The notes beneath the pieces are model-generated. The model had not been told where the DNA came from. It worked only from the letters and a program-made list of their open reading frames with translations, and ran no database searches. The position numbers and the translations under genes are program-made. From the NCBI GenBank assembly GCA_020746995.1, contig JAGPXD010000002.1, forward strand, positions 3,844,001 to 3,908,000: a stretch of 64,000 nucleotides of DNA. The letters run 5' to 3'. Positions 11,025 through 22,541 of the stretch are shown here, in pieces. Within the stretch, counting starts at the first letter, position 1. Each line of letters opens with the position of its first letter. This stretch comes from Plectosphaerella cucumerina. Taxonomy: Eukaryota > Ascomycota > Sordariomycetes > Glomerellales > Plectosphaerellaceae.

Positions 11025-13632
11025 GCCTCTTAACTCCACCGGCATATGATGCCTTCCCTCGTCCGTGGTTTCTATGGCCCCGGCTGTGGCTAGACGGCGG
11101 CCTGCATGGCGCATGTCATCCTTCGTGGGGGCTCCGTTTCGGGGCTCTTTCTCCATACCATGCCGGCCTCGCGTCGGACGCCCGCCCGGAACGGCACACA
11201 TCCGGCGTGGATTGTAGGATCTCAATCCCTCAGGGCATGGAGCCCCTGCCGCCGACTGACTCGGGCTGGGCAAGGTCGACTGGATACAAGTACAATCGTT
11301 GATGGCAGCGGCGACGATCCATGTCGTGTGCTCGAAGATTACCCACTTCGGGTTCCGAACTCACCAGTCAACAACGAGCCAGCAGCGGCATGGGAAGACT
11401 TGGACGCCAAGCACTTTGTCCCGGACCGCTGTGCTCCCATTGGACGCTTTACGACGACCTGGCCGAGAGATGCTTCCCGCGCCGGGGATTTTTTGCAACC
11501 CGCCAGGTCGGCCCAGCAAACTACCTCTGCGAGGGCACTGGCATCGTGGAGTCGTTCCACCTGGATTCCGGGCGTATTTCATCGCCAGTCGGGCCTTTGT
11601 CGCGGGGCGTGAGGCCGGCGCCGGGGGCATATCGGGGGCCCGGGGTATCGTTTGGGGTCCGAGTCCGGACGCCCCTGGTAGATATTCGTACTGCAGACAT
11701 TCGTAGGCTGACCCCGCGCATCATTGCCCCCTTATGGTAAGCCCTGCCGTCAGACATCTGCAGCAGACGATCCATCCCATGTGTTCATCACCATGTCCGT
11801 AATTGGGTTAGTGCTGACATGCTGACCCCTTCTCAGCAGCACGAGATACCTTCCCCTCCCGGCCAAGGCTTCGCATCATCTCTCTGATCTTGTGCTTTTA
11901 CTTGCGAGCTCGCCTGGCAGCTGTCAAATACACGTAAATCGTCGTCGTCGTCGACAGGTCTTGTCAATTCTCGCAGTGGGTGTCTCTGGTCAGCTTACCG
12001 TAGCCATGTGGGTGTGGTGAGACGCAGCGAATCTCCCGAGACCATCGATCCTTGGTTACCCCCGCCTCTTCAGCGTCGGCATGTGACCCCCGCTCATTCT
12101 GGAAGCAGAGCATCCATCGTGTGTGTCTGCCCCGGCTGTCATCCTCCACGGGAGGCAAGCTGACGGTTCGTGGTGTGTGCGGGAGCGGGAACAGAGGCAG
12201 GGAATCCATGCCTACCGTCGCTGCCTCCAACGGCCGTCCATTTTTGACGAGCGGTACACTGAGGATTCGATGCATTCGAGGTCCGGCAGGGCATAATGAT
12301 CGAGCTCAAAACCCGTGCGAGAGTCACACTTGAGAAGCCCGTTTGTCAGGAAGGCTTCTTGAGACCGCATTATGAGCTCGCCCGGGGCACCAATGCTGTT
12401 TGTCTTCGGCTCTTTGTCTCTGACAGCCACAACCACCTCGAAAGTTTCGAAACGGACGGCACTCGACCACAAGTACACACAAGTCACACAGAGCACCCCG
12501 GTCGCAGACCCTTGACCTTCTCACAGCCGTCTAGCACGCCCTGGCGTCGTCGCATCCATGTGGTAGGCCTGGCGTGCCGCTATCACATTACCTTTCCCAT
12601 CCTCCGCCCATGTGCCGTCGTTGATGGCGCTGGCTGACCTCATGCCAGGCCAAAGGATGCCACACTGGAGTGAACTGTCTGCAGCTACTGCACCTTTTTT
12701 GGAGCTCGTTGAGAGGGGGTGCTTGGCTGTTTGGCGTTTTGCGCTCGTCGGGCTCGACGCGGAGGCTGCTTTGGAAGTAGACGCGATCACCCCCGGTTCT
12801 GCCTGTAGCTGGTTGCGGGGAAAGAGGGCTGGGATCGTCATGCCAGCGCTGGAATTCTCAACAAGCCGCTATTCGCGAGCTGAAGTCCGCGGTCTACACT
12901 GGTCTCCGGTGGCGTAGGGCTGAGATGGCATGGTCCAATGGGTGGTGTTCTGGCTCTGGCCAATCGCCACGTGCTTACAGTCACGATGTTTGGGAGAATG
13001 GCCTGCATCAGATGAAGCGGCTTGCCTGCGCGGGTCGGGGTAAGAAAGTGGCCAGCAACGGCACGCACAGCATAGACGCGTTACGGAGAGAATTCCTCAA
13101 GAGGAGCAGAGGCATCCTGCATCAGGTGGGCAGTCGAACACTTGCAGCAGTCGAACACTTGTAGCAGTCGAACATTTACAGCTGTTGAGTGGCTGAAGCT
13201 GCCAGGGAACAAAGCTATTAAACGGGCTCGGTTGTGTGTCCTTTGGGACGACATCCTTGCTCCACCGACCGACTCATCTTCCATCGATCAACTAGTAGAA
13301 TCAATCTGGTCATCAAGGTTTCGAACATGTCAGAAGCACAACCGAGATCCAAGCCAGTCGGGTGCAAGGTGTAGTCAGACGGCAGTCAAGAGGTTCAACG
13401 TCATCATGTCACGAGGTGCGAGTTTCTTTAGGATAGATAGGTAGAGAGAAGAAGGTCTATCGTCAAGCCGCAACTTACCTCGCTCAGTGTAGCGGTGCCT
13501 CTTCTGTCAGTCCCACGCTCCGAAGCTTGGTTTGAAAGCTTTGCTGAAAGCCACCATGGTTGTAGCGCAGATGCCTGCCCGCAACGATATGCATGCTTCT
13601 GATGAAGCCGCCAGAGTGACAATGGACTTACC
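11025..13632. other. Long intergenic region with an isolated intron-like signature
   Basis: No gene can be supported. All three forward frames are open over 11100-11740, which argues against reading any one of them as coding. A good intron signature lies at 11737-11836 (GTAAGC donor, GCTGAC branch point, CTCAG acceptor), so a spliced transcript may exist. A 17-bp repeat sits at 13131-13178. The 3' untranslated part of the zinc-ribbon gene probably occupies the last few hundred bases. Confidence 0.5.
13131..13178. repeat. 17-bp tandem repeat, 2.8 copies
   Basis: Units starting CAGTCGAACACTTG lie at 13131-13147, 13148-13164 and 13165-13178 (the last partial and diverged). The repeat is noncoding. 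Confidence 0.85.
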
Positions 13633-13725
13633 TTAGTGAGGAGATTTTCCACAAAGGGGGCACTCAGTCTGAGTGGAGGAGACGCTAGCTCCACAGTGCT
13701 TGCAGTTCGAAACGGAAGAGGGCAT
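13633..13725 (-). CDS. Tiny double-CxxC zinc-ribbon peptide (30 aa)
   Basis: This short minus-strand frame starts at ATG 13725 and ends at TAA 13635-13633, giving 30 residues with a textbook zinc-ribbon pair: CKHCGA near residue 8 and CPLCGKS near residue 22. Its leader is CA-rich with AACAGCAAAA-like stretches, as in expressed fungal genes. Immediately after the stop comes a consensus donor (G/GTAAGT at 13631) and, 128 nt on, a GACTGACAG acceptor at 13506-13504; a second GTAAGT donor follows 25 nt later. The message would therefore carry introns in its 3' untranslated region. The function is unknown; a metal-binding or RNA/protein-docking role is only a guess. The two CxxC pairs plus splice sites are the case for it being real. 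Confidence 0.5.
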   Translation of the reverse strand: MPSSVSNCKHCGASVSSTQTECPLCGKSPH

Positions 13726-14175
13726 TGTGCTGTCGTGGATGGTGCTTGGTGAAGGTGATGAGTTTTTGCTGTTGTTACTTGGTTGAGGATGATGATTTGC
13801 TGCCGACGAAATGGGAAGTCGAGCCCGGATTACATAGATGTTTCAAGAAGGTCGGCAGTCATTGTGACAGCAACAAGAGTGTGAGTGCTGTCCTGAATGG
13901 TGATAAGACAGCTGGTGAAGAACTTGTGACAATGCATTGTCATCCGTCGCCAAAGAGGACTGGCAACAATTCATTGTGTCGCGTCTTGACATCGAGAGCG
14001 ATGTAAAGCAATCGATCAGGCTGTGCTTCGAACAAAGATTATTACTTCTCAATCCGGTGGAATAGGTTCAACACATTCATTCACTTGACACATGCTCCCG
14101 TCATGAGTTTTTTACAGTCTACCAACCACTAATGCAATGTCTTGATATCGTCGTAGCATCATTACTTCCTCCTTC
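13726..14175. other. Intergenic region between the zinc-ribbon gene and the O-methyltransferase
   Basis: The left part is the leader and promoter of the zinc-ribbon gene; the right part is the 3' region of the methyltransferase. Nothing else was seen. Confidence 0.5.
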
Positions 14176-15630
14176 TCAAGGCTTCCAAACCGCCTCCATG
14201 ATAACCATGAACGTCAAAGGGTTTGCCTCGACCCGCACCAAATCAAACCGCTCATCCGCCTTGCGGAAGATATCCTTCCAAGCATCCACAGGACGCTCCT
14301 TTGCGCTGAACAGGGCCATCATCCTCAGATCAGTGGAGGTACCGAACTGCTGGATGGAGCGGGGCAGGGAATCGCTGCCCTCGGCGGTGAGAGTGTCCTG
14401 CTTGCCGACGTAGTCGATGAAGAGGACGCGCGAGCCGGGGCGCATGGCGGGGACGAGGTTGCGCAGGATCTGGACTGACTCGTTATCGGGCCAGTCGTGG
14501 AGGATTAGCTTGATCAGGAAGATGTCGGCTTGAATGGTCTGGGGCTTGAAGAAGTCGTGGGCGTCAAAGGTGACGCGGGGCTTGAGGTCGTCGGTGATGT
14601 TCTTGTCGAAGACGGTGCGGGCCTGGGGGAGGTCCTGGACGGTGATGGCGAGGTTGGGGAACTTTTTGGCGAGGACCATGGAGTCGTGGCCGCCGGAGCC
14701 GCCGAGCTGCGATGGGGGTGAGCAGATGTCAGGATGGGGACAGGGGGGACGAAACTCACGTCGACTATGGTGCCCTTGCCGAGAGACGCCCAGTCAAAGG
14801 CCTTCTCAACCACATCCTCAAGACGGAAGATCTGCTTGATGTAGTTCATGAACTCGACAAAGTTGCGCTGTCTCCAACCCTTGCGGGCATCTTTTCCGTC
14901 ATTCTCGATGAATTCCCACGAGTTGGCATAGTTGCCCGCAAGCTTGCCGCTGTGGTAGAGCGCGAAGGAGGTCTGGGTCATGTCCTGTGCCAGCTCCTTC
15001 TTGCCACGGCTGTACTTGTCGAGGGCCTCCTGCATGACGAGCATGGGAGGACCCGCGTCATCGAGCACTGTGGAGACGAGGGCCTTGAGGCCGGTGGACT
15101 GGGCAAGGGCGGCGGAGCGGGAGGAGTGGCGGACGCGAACGGTGCCGTCGAATACTGTCTTTTCAAAAATGCGCAGAGTGAAGCCATGCTCAAGGATGCG
15201 CTGGACAACCTCACGGGGGAGGGCGGTGTGTTCGGCGATGGCATCGTAGGTGGAAGAGCCATCGAGGGGAACGGCGGACCAGAAGTCGAAGTGGTTGAGG
15301 AGGTTGAGGGCGGCGACGTCTGGCATGCACTTTGGAGGGTGTGTGAGTAGGGGGTTTGGGGATGAGGGTTGGAGGACTCACGTTGTGGGCGTAGTTGAAT
15401 ATGCTCTCGCTCGGGCCCTGGACAAGGTACGTCAGGTCGTTGAGATGATCGAGGAGCTGCTGACGTTGCAGGAACAGCTCGCCGGTGAGGCCCTCATAGT
15501 TTGTCGGGCTGTCTGCGGCAAAGGTGGGGGAGGGGATGTTGTTCTCGGCGAGGGCCTTTGTGAAGGCGGCGGAGAGCTCGGTGATCTTGGCCGTGAGGTC
15601 GGGGATCGTGGTCTGGGCGGTAGTCGTCAT
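14176..15630 (-). CDS. COMT-type SAM-dependent O-methyltransferase
   Basis: Exons on the minus strand are 15630-15382, 15329-14760 and 14706-14176, giving 449 aa; the two introns are 52 and 53 nt and all junctions are phase 0. A helical dimerisation domain with winged-helix features (residues about 85-170) precedes the methyltransferase domain. The SAM-binding glycine loop GTIVD/LGGSGGHDS is at residues 269-282, and the general-base His343 is in LILHDWPDNE. This is the class that methylates phenolic hydroxyls of polyketides and other aromatic metabolites (family knowledge); the substrate here is unknown. It is the first of five consecutive minus-strand genes with accessory character. A TTAAATAG stretch about 120 bp upstream may serve as a TATA element. 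Confidence 0.9.
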
Positions 15631-16927
15631 GGTGGGCGACGGGGAGGTAGGATTTCAGTTGGAGGGGTAGATGAAGGAGTGAGGGGGGAGAGGGGTTGCT
15701 TGAATGTCTGGTGAAACGCGCGCGCGGGAGAGATGGACGAGGGGAACCATCTTAAATAGAGTATCCCCGAGAGACGGCCGACGAGGAAGCGGACGCGACT
15801 GCGGGAAGACACCATACCCGGTTGTCGTGAGGTGGCTCCTTCGGTCTTCTCCCCTCTTCCCGATCCGCTTCATCCTGCACGACCCCTTCTTCTAGTGTCG
15901 CGCATCCGCCCGTGTCTAGTACTATCACGGCCGTAAGGCCGCTGATCGCGAGTCGTGACTGGCTGCGAGGGTCGCGATGTGACCTGGACGGAGCAAACGT
16001 TGTGGGTTTGAGGTGTTGTCCTGGGGCGGCGTCATCCCCCTCGCAACGTCATTCTGCCCTGGCTTGCCTGGGGCCCCCGAAAGCCACCTCTCATCTGCCG
16101 GCGGGAGGGAGGGATCGCCCCCTTTTTGTGGTTCCTTCCGCGCCGTTGGCTTCTCCCATTGGTGGGACGGCATCTAATCAATCGAATCAGATAAGATTTC
16201 CCATGGTTAGTGTCGGATCAGCAGCCCGGCCAAGACATTTAGACTCCGGCCATTTCTCCCACTGCCGAAGAAAACCACGCACTCCGGTTTCGGGTTCCAG
16301 GGGTTTTCTCGTGGGGGCCCAGGCCTGGATTCCTTGTGGAAGGTCTTTCACTGCGAGCAGGTGGTATTCATTGGTCACGAGGTCGGAGAATGGGGGTGAT
16401 CCGAGCGGGAGGCATCGGACTCGGAGAAAGGCGGTCGTTGTCATGGCTTGGCGGGGAGATACTTTTACTTCCCGCCCGTGACGACGATGGCGTCGTGGCT
16501 TGAAGCGCCGTTCGACTAGCCGGGCGCCTCACTCTGCTGGTGCCGATCTGGCGGCGACGCACATGCTAGTGTTAAGCTTCTATTCAAGCTCGCCTTACTT
16601 TGGCTGGTTGGTGGGATACCCCAGGTTCAAACACTCGGGAGACGCCGAAGTCGGGTAGTAATGGAAGTGAGTTACTTCTGACTACCTACCATACTGTGAT
16701 CGGCTAATCGTTGCTCCGGAACATTGATGAAGCGTGGAGATCATCCACCGCAGATGAGCAGCTCATTCGGCGCATCCTCATCAACCCACCACAACAGACA
16801 TCCTCAATCACAAGCACGATGCGCAAGGTTCTGTCTGGGTAGACTTTGTCAATTAGGTCAAGAAGACCACTTTTGAAATGAGTCCTACATCCAAAGCTAT
16901 GTACATATGGCCATCCAGCTGACCTCC
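15631..16927. other. Intergenic region between the O-methyltransferase and the GDSL esterase
   Basis: This is the promoter of the methyltransferase on the left and the 3' region of the esterase on the right. No gene or repeat was recognised. Confidence 0.55.
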
Positions 16928-18003
16928 CTACGCCTCGAAGAAAGGCGCACCAACAACGCGCGCAACCTCGGCGCCGACGAGACGGTTAATCTCAATCGCA
17001 GGGTGGTAGTCGTTGAACCACAGGCAGCTGACACCATCCTCCTTCCAGCACGTGGCATCAGGCGATCCATACGCGGTCGGGTTGTCGAGAGCCTGGTTGA
17101 AGGGAACAGCCGTGTCAACGAGCCAGGCGGTGACGCCGGCGTTGGCCGTCTTGAAGGTCTGGAGAGCCGCCTCGAGGGCCGTGTTGTAGGTCTCGACACC
17201 GTTGGCGACCGAGTTGGAGGCATCGGGGCCTTGGTTCCAGAACAGAGGGGCCCTGTTGGTGGCTGTTCACAAGTCAGCATATCGTTCTCCTCCTCTCTGG
17301 AACTGGGCAAACTTACGAGGAACGCTCAGAAGAACAAAGTTGCGCAGGCCAGAATCGTACAGCGACTGGAGCAGCTCAAAGTAGCGATCGATGATAGTCT
17401 GCGTCTTGGCAGGCAGATCCGGTAGCCAGAAGGTGTTGCCGACGTCGTTGACGCCGATCCAGACGCCCACAATACTGTTCGCAGCAGTCCAGGGCGCCCA
17501 CTCGGGCTTGGGGTTGACGGCGACGTTGTCGAGAAACAGATCGACCTGGTCCTCGAAGCTCAGCACCTCGGGCGCGTAGGGGGTGACGAGGTCGGCGTCG
17601 GTCGTGGCGCCGCCGTAGGCAAAGTTGAAGGTTCGAACGTCGCCGGCGTTGTACTCGCTCGCCATGAAGCCCACCCAGTTCAGGCCGCCACTGGCCGTCC
17701 ATCCGGGCACCGGGGGGTTGCCGAAGGGGTTGTCGGCCGTTGGCTTCTGGCCGTTGATGTTGAAGCCCGTTTGAGAGTATGAGTCACCGCTGGCATCTGT
17801 CAGTTCCTGATACTAGGATGTCTTGCGAGAGCTACTGACAAGTTGAAAAAGTACTTTGTGCCAATCGGCTCTCCGGTGGGCTGGGGAACACCGCTCGATG
17901 TCGTCGTCACCGGCGTGCAGGGTGATCCCGTGCGGCGCACTTGGGCGGCCGACACCGCCAGAGCGGACATCAGCACCGAAAAACCAACTCGTGAGCAGAC
18001 CAT
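16928..18003 (-). CDS. Secreted GDSL esterase, CE16 type
   Basis: Exons on the minus strand are 18003-17840, 17789-17317 and 17262-16928, giving 323 aa. The first 21 residues (MVCSRVGFSVLMSALAVSAA) form a signal peptide. Splicing intron 1 at GCCAG (17791-17790) rebuilds KYFFNFGDSYSQTGF with nucleophile Ser58. Block III is WIGVNDVG, and the triad is completed by Asp297 and His299 in NDYHP near the C-terminus. The second acceptor was chosen to give VPPTNRAPLFW, a conserved block in fungal carbohydrate esterase family 16. Such enzymes remove acetyl groups from hemicellulose oligosaccharides outside the cell (family knowledge). A TATATAA box lies about 82 bp upstream of the start. I chose the ATG at 18003 because the upstream in-frame ATG at 18054 would bury the signal peptide. 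Confidence 0.9.
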
Positions 18004-18746
18004 GATGGCGTTTTTTCCTTTCAGTTGAACGAGAGTCGAGGGACAGCTGGCCAATTCAAGACTGCCGAGGATCCAGCCTCGACGTTATATACCCCCCCTC
18101 GCGCGGCATCTTCCTTGCCGGCAACATGGGGCAAAGCCGGGGTCAATTGGTCCGCGATCCAGGACGACGACAACGACATGCCCTGCATTTTGCTCGGCTG
18201 TGGTCGCCGTCGATCGAGCCGTTGCAATTTCTCCACGGTCAAGGCAGAGGGGCGGGCGGCGCTACGGGTTGCGGGGGCGCGGAGCATCGCCATCCAGTGC
18301 CCAGAAAGGGGTGGTGGAGGCCTTCAGGCCGCTGCCCGGCTGAGCGGGTCGGAACATGGCACGCTGCAAAGGTCTAAACCGGTTCGCTTCGATCGGCAGT
18401 GACGGACTCGATTCCGCTTCTTTTGCGGAGGTTGTGAAGCATTGCGCGAGAATGGGTTGTTGAAGAATCTTGGACCTTGACATGGGTCCCTGACGTGGGC
18501 CCTGAAGAATAAAAGGGGTGAAGCGTCCAAGGACGTCGTCTCACATACATCGCGTGTATTTCTCCGCCTTTCCTGTCTACTGAGCTGATTGAGTCAGTTC
18601 AGCCGGGGCAATCCCGTCATTACAAGTATCGCTCTGACAATTGCCTGACTGCTTTAATCCACCTGACCCCCCGAATCTCCCGACACCAAGCTTCGACATG
18701 CCGGCCAACCGATCCACGAAGCCTATCCTTTGCCTGCAAACTGACA
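18004..18746. other. Promoter of the GDSL esterase and 3' region of the transporter
   Basis: Apart from the TATA box near 18088 nothing distinct was seen. No additional gene can be supported. Confidence 0.55.
18085..18091 (-). promoter_or_regulatory. TATA box of the GDSL esterase gene
   Basis: The minus strand reads TATATAA about 82 bp upstream of the ATG at 18003, a normal spacing for a fungal gene with a short leader. Confidence 0.6.
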
Positions 18747-21074
18747 TCAATGCGCGAATCGGAAGTCCTTGCGCTTGCTGCCAGAGTCGGTAGTCGTCTC
18801 CAAGTAGTGCTGCCTCTCCTGTCAAAATGTCAGAATTTGTTCGACCATAAACCTCCATGTCAACTCACCTCTCTCGTCATAGCGTCCCACTCGCGCTCCC
18901 TCGTCTTGTTACGCCAGATGTAGTACCCCTTGGTGATCAGATACATCGCAATGTTCATCACCGCGATGGCCGTGAGAACCGTGTTTCCTCGCCGATCTGT
19001 CGTCCGAGTCAGCATTGTCCATGCGTGATGTCGGTCTGAAACTCACAATGTGGGCGGTCGTCCTGCCGGTAAATGTTGGAGTGAATGATACCGCCGACCT
19101 GAACAAACATGCTAGAGCACTGTCAGTCTTGACCAACTCCCGGGTTTCGGGGCTGAACTTACTTGTACAAGGCCGCGGAAACCGTCCTGGTTCGAACAGT
19201 GTTCGAGTTGCGACTGCACCAACCCACTTGCATCGCATGCGCTGCTCAATGTCAGCAGTTTGCCATGTTCGATCTGCGCTCCCAAAACTCACCCGACGGA
19301 TAGGACAGCAAGACCGTCAGGACTGCGAACTTGATCCAGGGACTTTCGCTGCTCGGCAAGAAGCGAAGCGCAATCAGGTTGGGCAGTAGCCAGATCTGAC
19401 CAAACAGGGCCATGAACGATCTCTCATTCCAGATCTCCGAGAAGTACGTCAACAGGAGCATCTACACACCCACGTTAGCCCCATTCATCGGTCTCTGAAG
19501 TCAACAGGAAGCACCGACTGTAATCGCGCCGAGGACCTGCGTGGGGATCGACAACAGGTTCGAATCAAACGTATCGAACCCAAGATTCCGCAGCGTGAGC
19601 GTGAGGTACGAGTCTGGAGGACCAGCCGGGATCAGGAAAGTCATGCCGATCAAATACATTGGCCAAAGGTCAAAGTCGCACAGAGATTTCCAAAGGAGCT
19701 TGAAGTCAACAGCCTGACGGTTGTGCATGTCGCCTTTGGAAGGATCGTCGCGGAGGACACGGTTGACGAGGATGATCTCTTCGCGCTCGTTGAACCAGCC
19801 GTTCTTGCTCCACCAGGACTTGGTCTGCGTCGGTGAGGCGGCCATCATGAACCAGGACCAGAGGCCGATGGAGAGGGTCTGCCGAGAATACATCAGTACT
19901 GAAAAGCACACAAGCATAGTGGGGAGTGACGTACGAAGAGACCCTCAATAAGGAAGAGCCAGCGCCAGCCTTCATACCCGTGAAGGCCACGAAGGCGCAA
20001 CAGGCCAAAGGCAAGGATAGGGGCGACAATGTCGGTGACGCGGAGACTTGTCCAGAAGAGCGCCAGGCGGAATGGCAATTCAGTGCCCTTGAAGAAGTAC
20101 GACTGCATATAATTAGGGTCGCGGATGGCAATGCATGAAGAGGAGGGGAACCAACCAGATACAGGATCACATCCGGGATGAAGCCACCCTGCAGAAGCCC
20201 AAGAAGGGCACGGCAGGTCAGGAAGCTCGCTCTACCGCTCAGCCAGAACTGGGAGGCGGCAACGACGCTCCAGAGACACATGATCGTCGGAATCTGTAAG
20301 CACATTGTAAGTCGGCGCTCTTCGGAAGTGTTGTAAGGGAATCATACCCATCGATCGGGTCCTGCAAGTCGTCAGCCATCCTCCTTCCCAAGGATCGTTT
20401 CGGGTATGGAAGAGACATACCAAGCTTCTTGCTGATCAGCTGCGACGGCAATTCTGCGCTGAGGAACGAGAGACGGAAAATCGTGTTGCCCAGGTTGAAG
20501 TCTGCCCAGTATTAGCTTCTACCCCCTCGAAGACATCCCCGTACCCCGCTCACCATTTGTGTCCAAGCCAAGGTCATCGAGGAAGTTGTCCGTGTTCGCC
20601 TGGCTCAGATTACCACGGTCAAGATCCAGAGCGAAAAAGGCAATGCATGCCCACAGCGTGATTTTCCAATCGAGCTTGTTGATCAGGGGCTACTTGAAGT
20701 CAGCACGAACTTCCAACACGAGAGCTCTCGACAACACTCACCAGCTCCTCCGCCCAGGTCCATCGGGCCGAGGGGTCGAACCGATGCAGATTCTCATACT
20801 TCTCCGTGGGGACAAAGTACTTGGCAAGCTGCGGGTCATCATAAACCGAAGGCTGCGTAGCGACCTGATCGAGCTCCTTGTCCGTCTTCTTCCTCCTAAA
20901 GAGGGTCAGAATGGGAAGGGTAGGCGGCTCCGTCTTCTGCAGCTCGTGCTCCTCAAGGATGCGCTGCCTCGTGGCAGCCACATCGGCCTCGGACCCGGAG
21001 ACGGACTGAGACGAGGGGACGGCCTTCTCAGAGCCAATGATGGGAGAAACGTCTCCCTTGGCGTCGGAAGCCAT
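18747..21074 (-). CDS. MFS transporter, DAL5/allantoate permease (anion:cation symporter) family
   Basis: Twelve exons on the minus strand: 21074-20742, 20689-20554, 20501-20421, 20361-20348, 20293-20156, 20102-19935, 19878-19519, 19461-19293, 19241-19163, 19111-19047, 18996-18869 and 18818-18747, giving 580 aa. All eleven introns are 50-59 nt. Exon 4 is only 14 nt (GPDRW straddles it). Family blocks are clear: LDLDRGNLSQANTDNFL, FRLSFLSAELPSQLISKK, RALLGLLQGGFIPDVILYL, YEGWRWLFLIEGLF, ASPTQTKSWW, and CSRNSNTVRTRTVSAALYN, within 12 predicted helices. About 110 hydrophilic residues precede helix 1. Relatives carry allantoate, nicotinate, pantothenate or similar organic anions across the plasma membrane; the substrate is not deducible. 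TATA and two GATA motifs lie upstream. It sits next to the Zn2Cys6 gene. Confidence 0.93.
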
Positions 21075-21174
21075 GATGACGAGACGTTCAATTTAGGTTG
21101 TTCCTGGTGGGTTTGGCTGGAGATTTCGAGTCAATTGCGGATCGATGAAAAGTGCATCTCCGGCGCGCCTTTGA

Positions 21175-21182
21175 TTTATATA
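21175..21182 (-). promoter_or_regulatory. TATA box of the DAL5-type transporter gene
   Basis: The minus strand reads TATATAAA about 100 bp upstream of the ATG at 21074. Confidence 0.6.
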
Positions 21183-22185
21183 CTCTCTCCACGCACGTTG
21201 GAGAAACATTGTCGACGTTCTGTCCAGAGACCGAATGGCGAGATATGCCCCTGCCATATCACCATTGATAGGAGACCCAGCTCATTCTGCCGATGTTCGG
21301 TCCGGTCTGTTTGGCCAAACTTGACGCCGACGCTGTCTAGACCGGGGCTGGCATCAAACGGAAGACAGACTGCGTCTTGCGCGATGATGGCGAGCCAATG
21401 GGGGTGGACATGATGTGATCAACAGTCCCAGGTTGGTTGTCTTGGGTCCGGGCCTCGGGATGGTCCCGGATCTCGGACAGCACAGGTCAAGATGTCTTGC
21501 GGATGGTAATTCCTTGACACTGGTGTCTTTGGTCGAAGAAGTAGAAGAAGCAATGGCGTAACATCCTCTTCAGCCTCTTAATCTTTCTCCATGAAGCCTA
21601 AATATGCGAATGTCAGCTCAGGGTCCGAATGAATGATGAACCGGGGTCGCAAGTGTCCCAAGGACTCGGGGCCTAGCCAGCCCCCCTCGACGAAGGTGCA
21701 ATACACCCATGCTGCACATGAACACCCCGAGTGGCTGGGTGACGAAACCTGTTAGCTGGGAGCACGTTATTGCGACTTAAGCGTCTTGACGATAAAGGCA
21801 TGCATCGTCATGATCGGTCCTTGGTATTCGGTGGGGGTTACCGCGAAATCGGTGCAAGTGCCGCATGGCCATGTTGCTGAGCACAGCAGTCGTGGTGGCG
21901 ATGGACGGTCGCGCAAGAGGGGGCGCGGATGAGGCCACAGCTGGGCATCACACATGCAATCACGACAAAGGGCGAGGCTTGGTTTCGGGGGTCTGGAGAT
22001 CGGCGAAGAGGGGGGAAGTGGGAAAGGAGGGGTGAAAGGAGCTAGGCCGAGATGTCGTGATGGATGCCAAGAGTGAACACAGCCTCGACGTCCCTTTCGA
22101 CCCGGGCATGATGCCTTTGCTATGACAAGACTATCTGCATTTACCAGGTTGATCAAAACCACACTGTCTTTGATTTAACCTCACT

Positions 22186-22329
22186 ATGGCCTTGCCGCTT
22201 TCCATCGCGGATATGGCGGCCCTCGACATGGTGAGTCCCGCGACGCAGCAGGTCAATCGACGCAGTCTGGACGCAGCAATTCCGGATACACTACGAGTGA
22301 CTGAGCAGATCGTGAGGGTCGCCGTGTAG
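22186..22329 (+). CDS. Possible 47-residue small protein
   Basis: This uninterrupted ATG-to-TAG frame of 48 codons has codon use resembling the neighbours and a peptide that begins MALPLSIADMAALDM and continues without low complexity. It is on the opposite strand to the transporter and the Zn2Cys6 gene. It has no known motif. It may be a chance frame or a remnant of a larger gene; a GTGAGT donor just after codon 15 allows a spliced alternative. Evidence is weak. Confidence 0.2.
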   Translation: MALPLSIADMAALDMVSPATQQVNRRSLDAAIPDTLRVTEQIVRVAV

Positions 22330-22541
22330 CAGGACTGGCTGTATCGCGAGACTTATCATGTCAATTAACCTGCATCAATAGACCTGCTGCGTCCTGGATG
22401 TCTATCACTTTAATCGGTCACAGTATTCTTCTCGTCAACCCGTTCATTTACGTTTCCAAGATTCATACAAAATACCAATCCGACCGAATCCAGCCCCGAC
22501 CTTTACCAAAGAACACACAACACACAAAGGGGAAGCTGTGC

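Larger units (their letters stand above)
21075..22541. other. Transporter promoter and intergenic region
   Basis: It contains the TATA box at 21175-21182 and GATA motifs near 21242 and 21266, which could be targets of a nitrogen GATA factor but are common by chance. A 47-residue plus-strand frame lies at 22186-22329 (listed separately). The rest shows nothing. Confidence 0.5.

Noticed and set aside
11106..11740. Three overlapping plus-strand frames of 135-168 codons
   Set aside because: All three frames are open at once, which is expected for GC-rich DNA and gives no reason to prefer one.
12521..12841. 106-codon minus-strand frame with a proper ATG
   Set aside because: Protein-like in places but with no motif, leader signature or splice support; left as unresolved rather than listed as a gene.
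13131..13178. Spaced 17-bp repeat considered as a CRISPR-like array
   Set aside because: Direct tandem copies without spacers, in a eukaryotic genome; an ordinary minisatellite.
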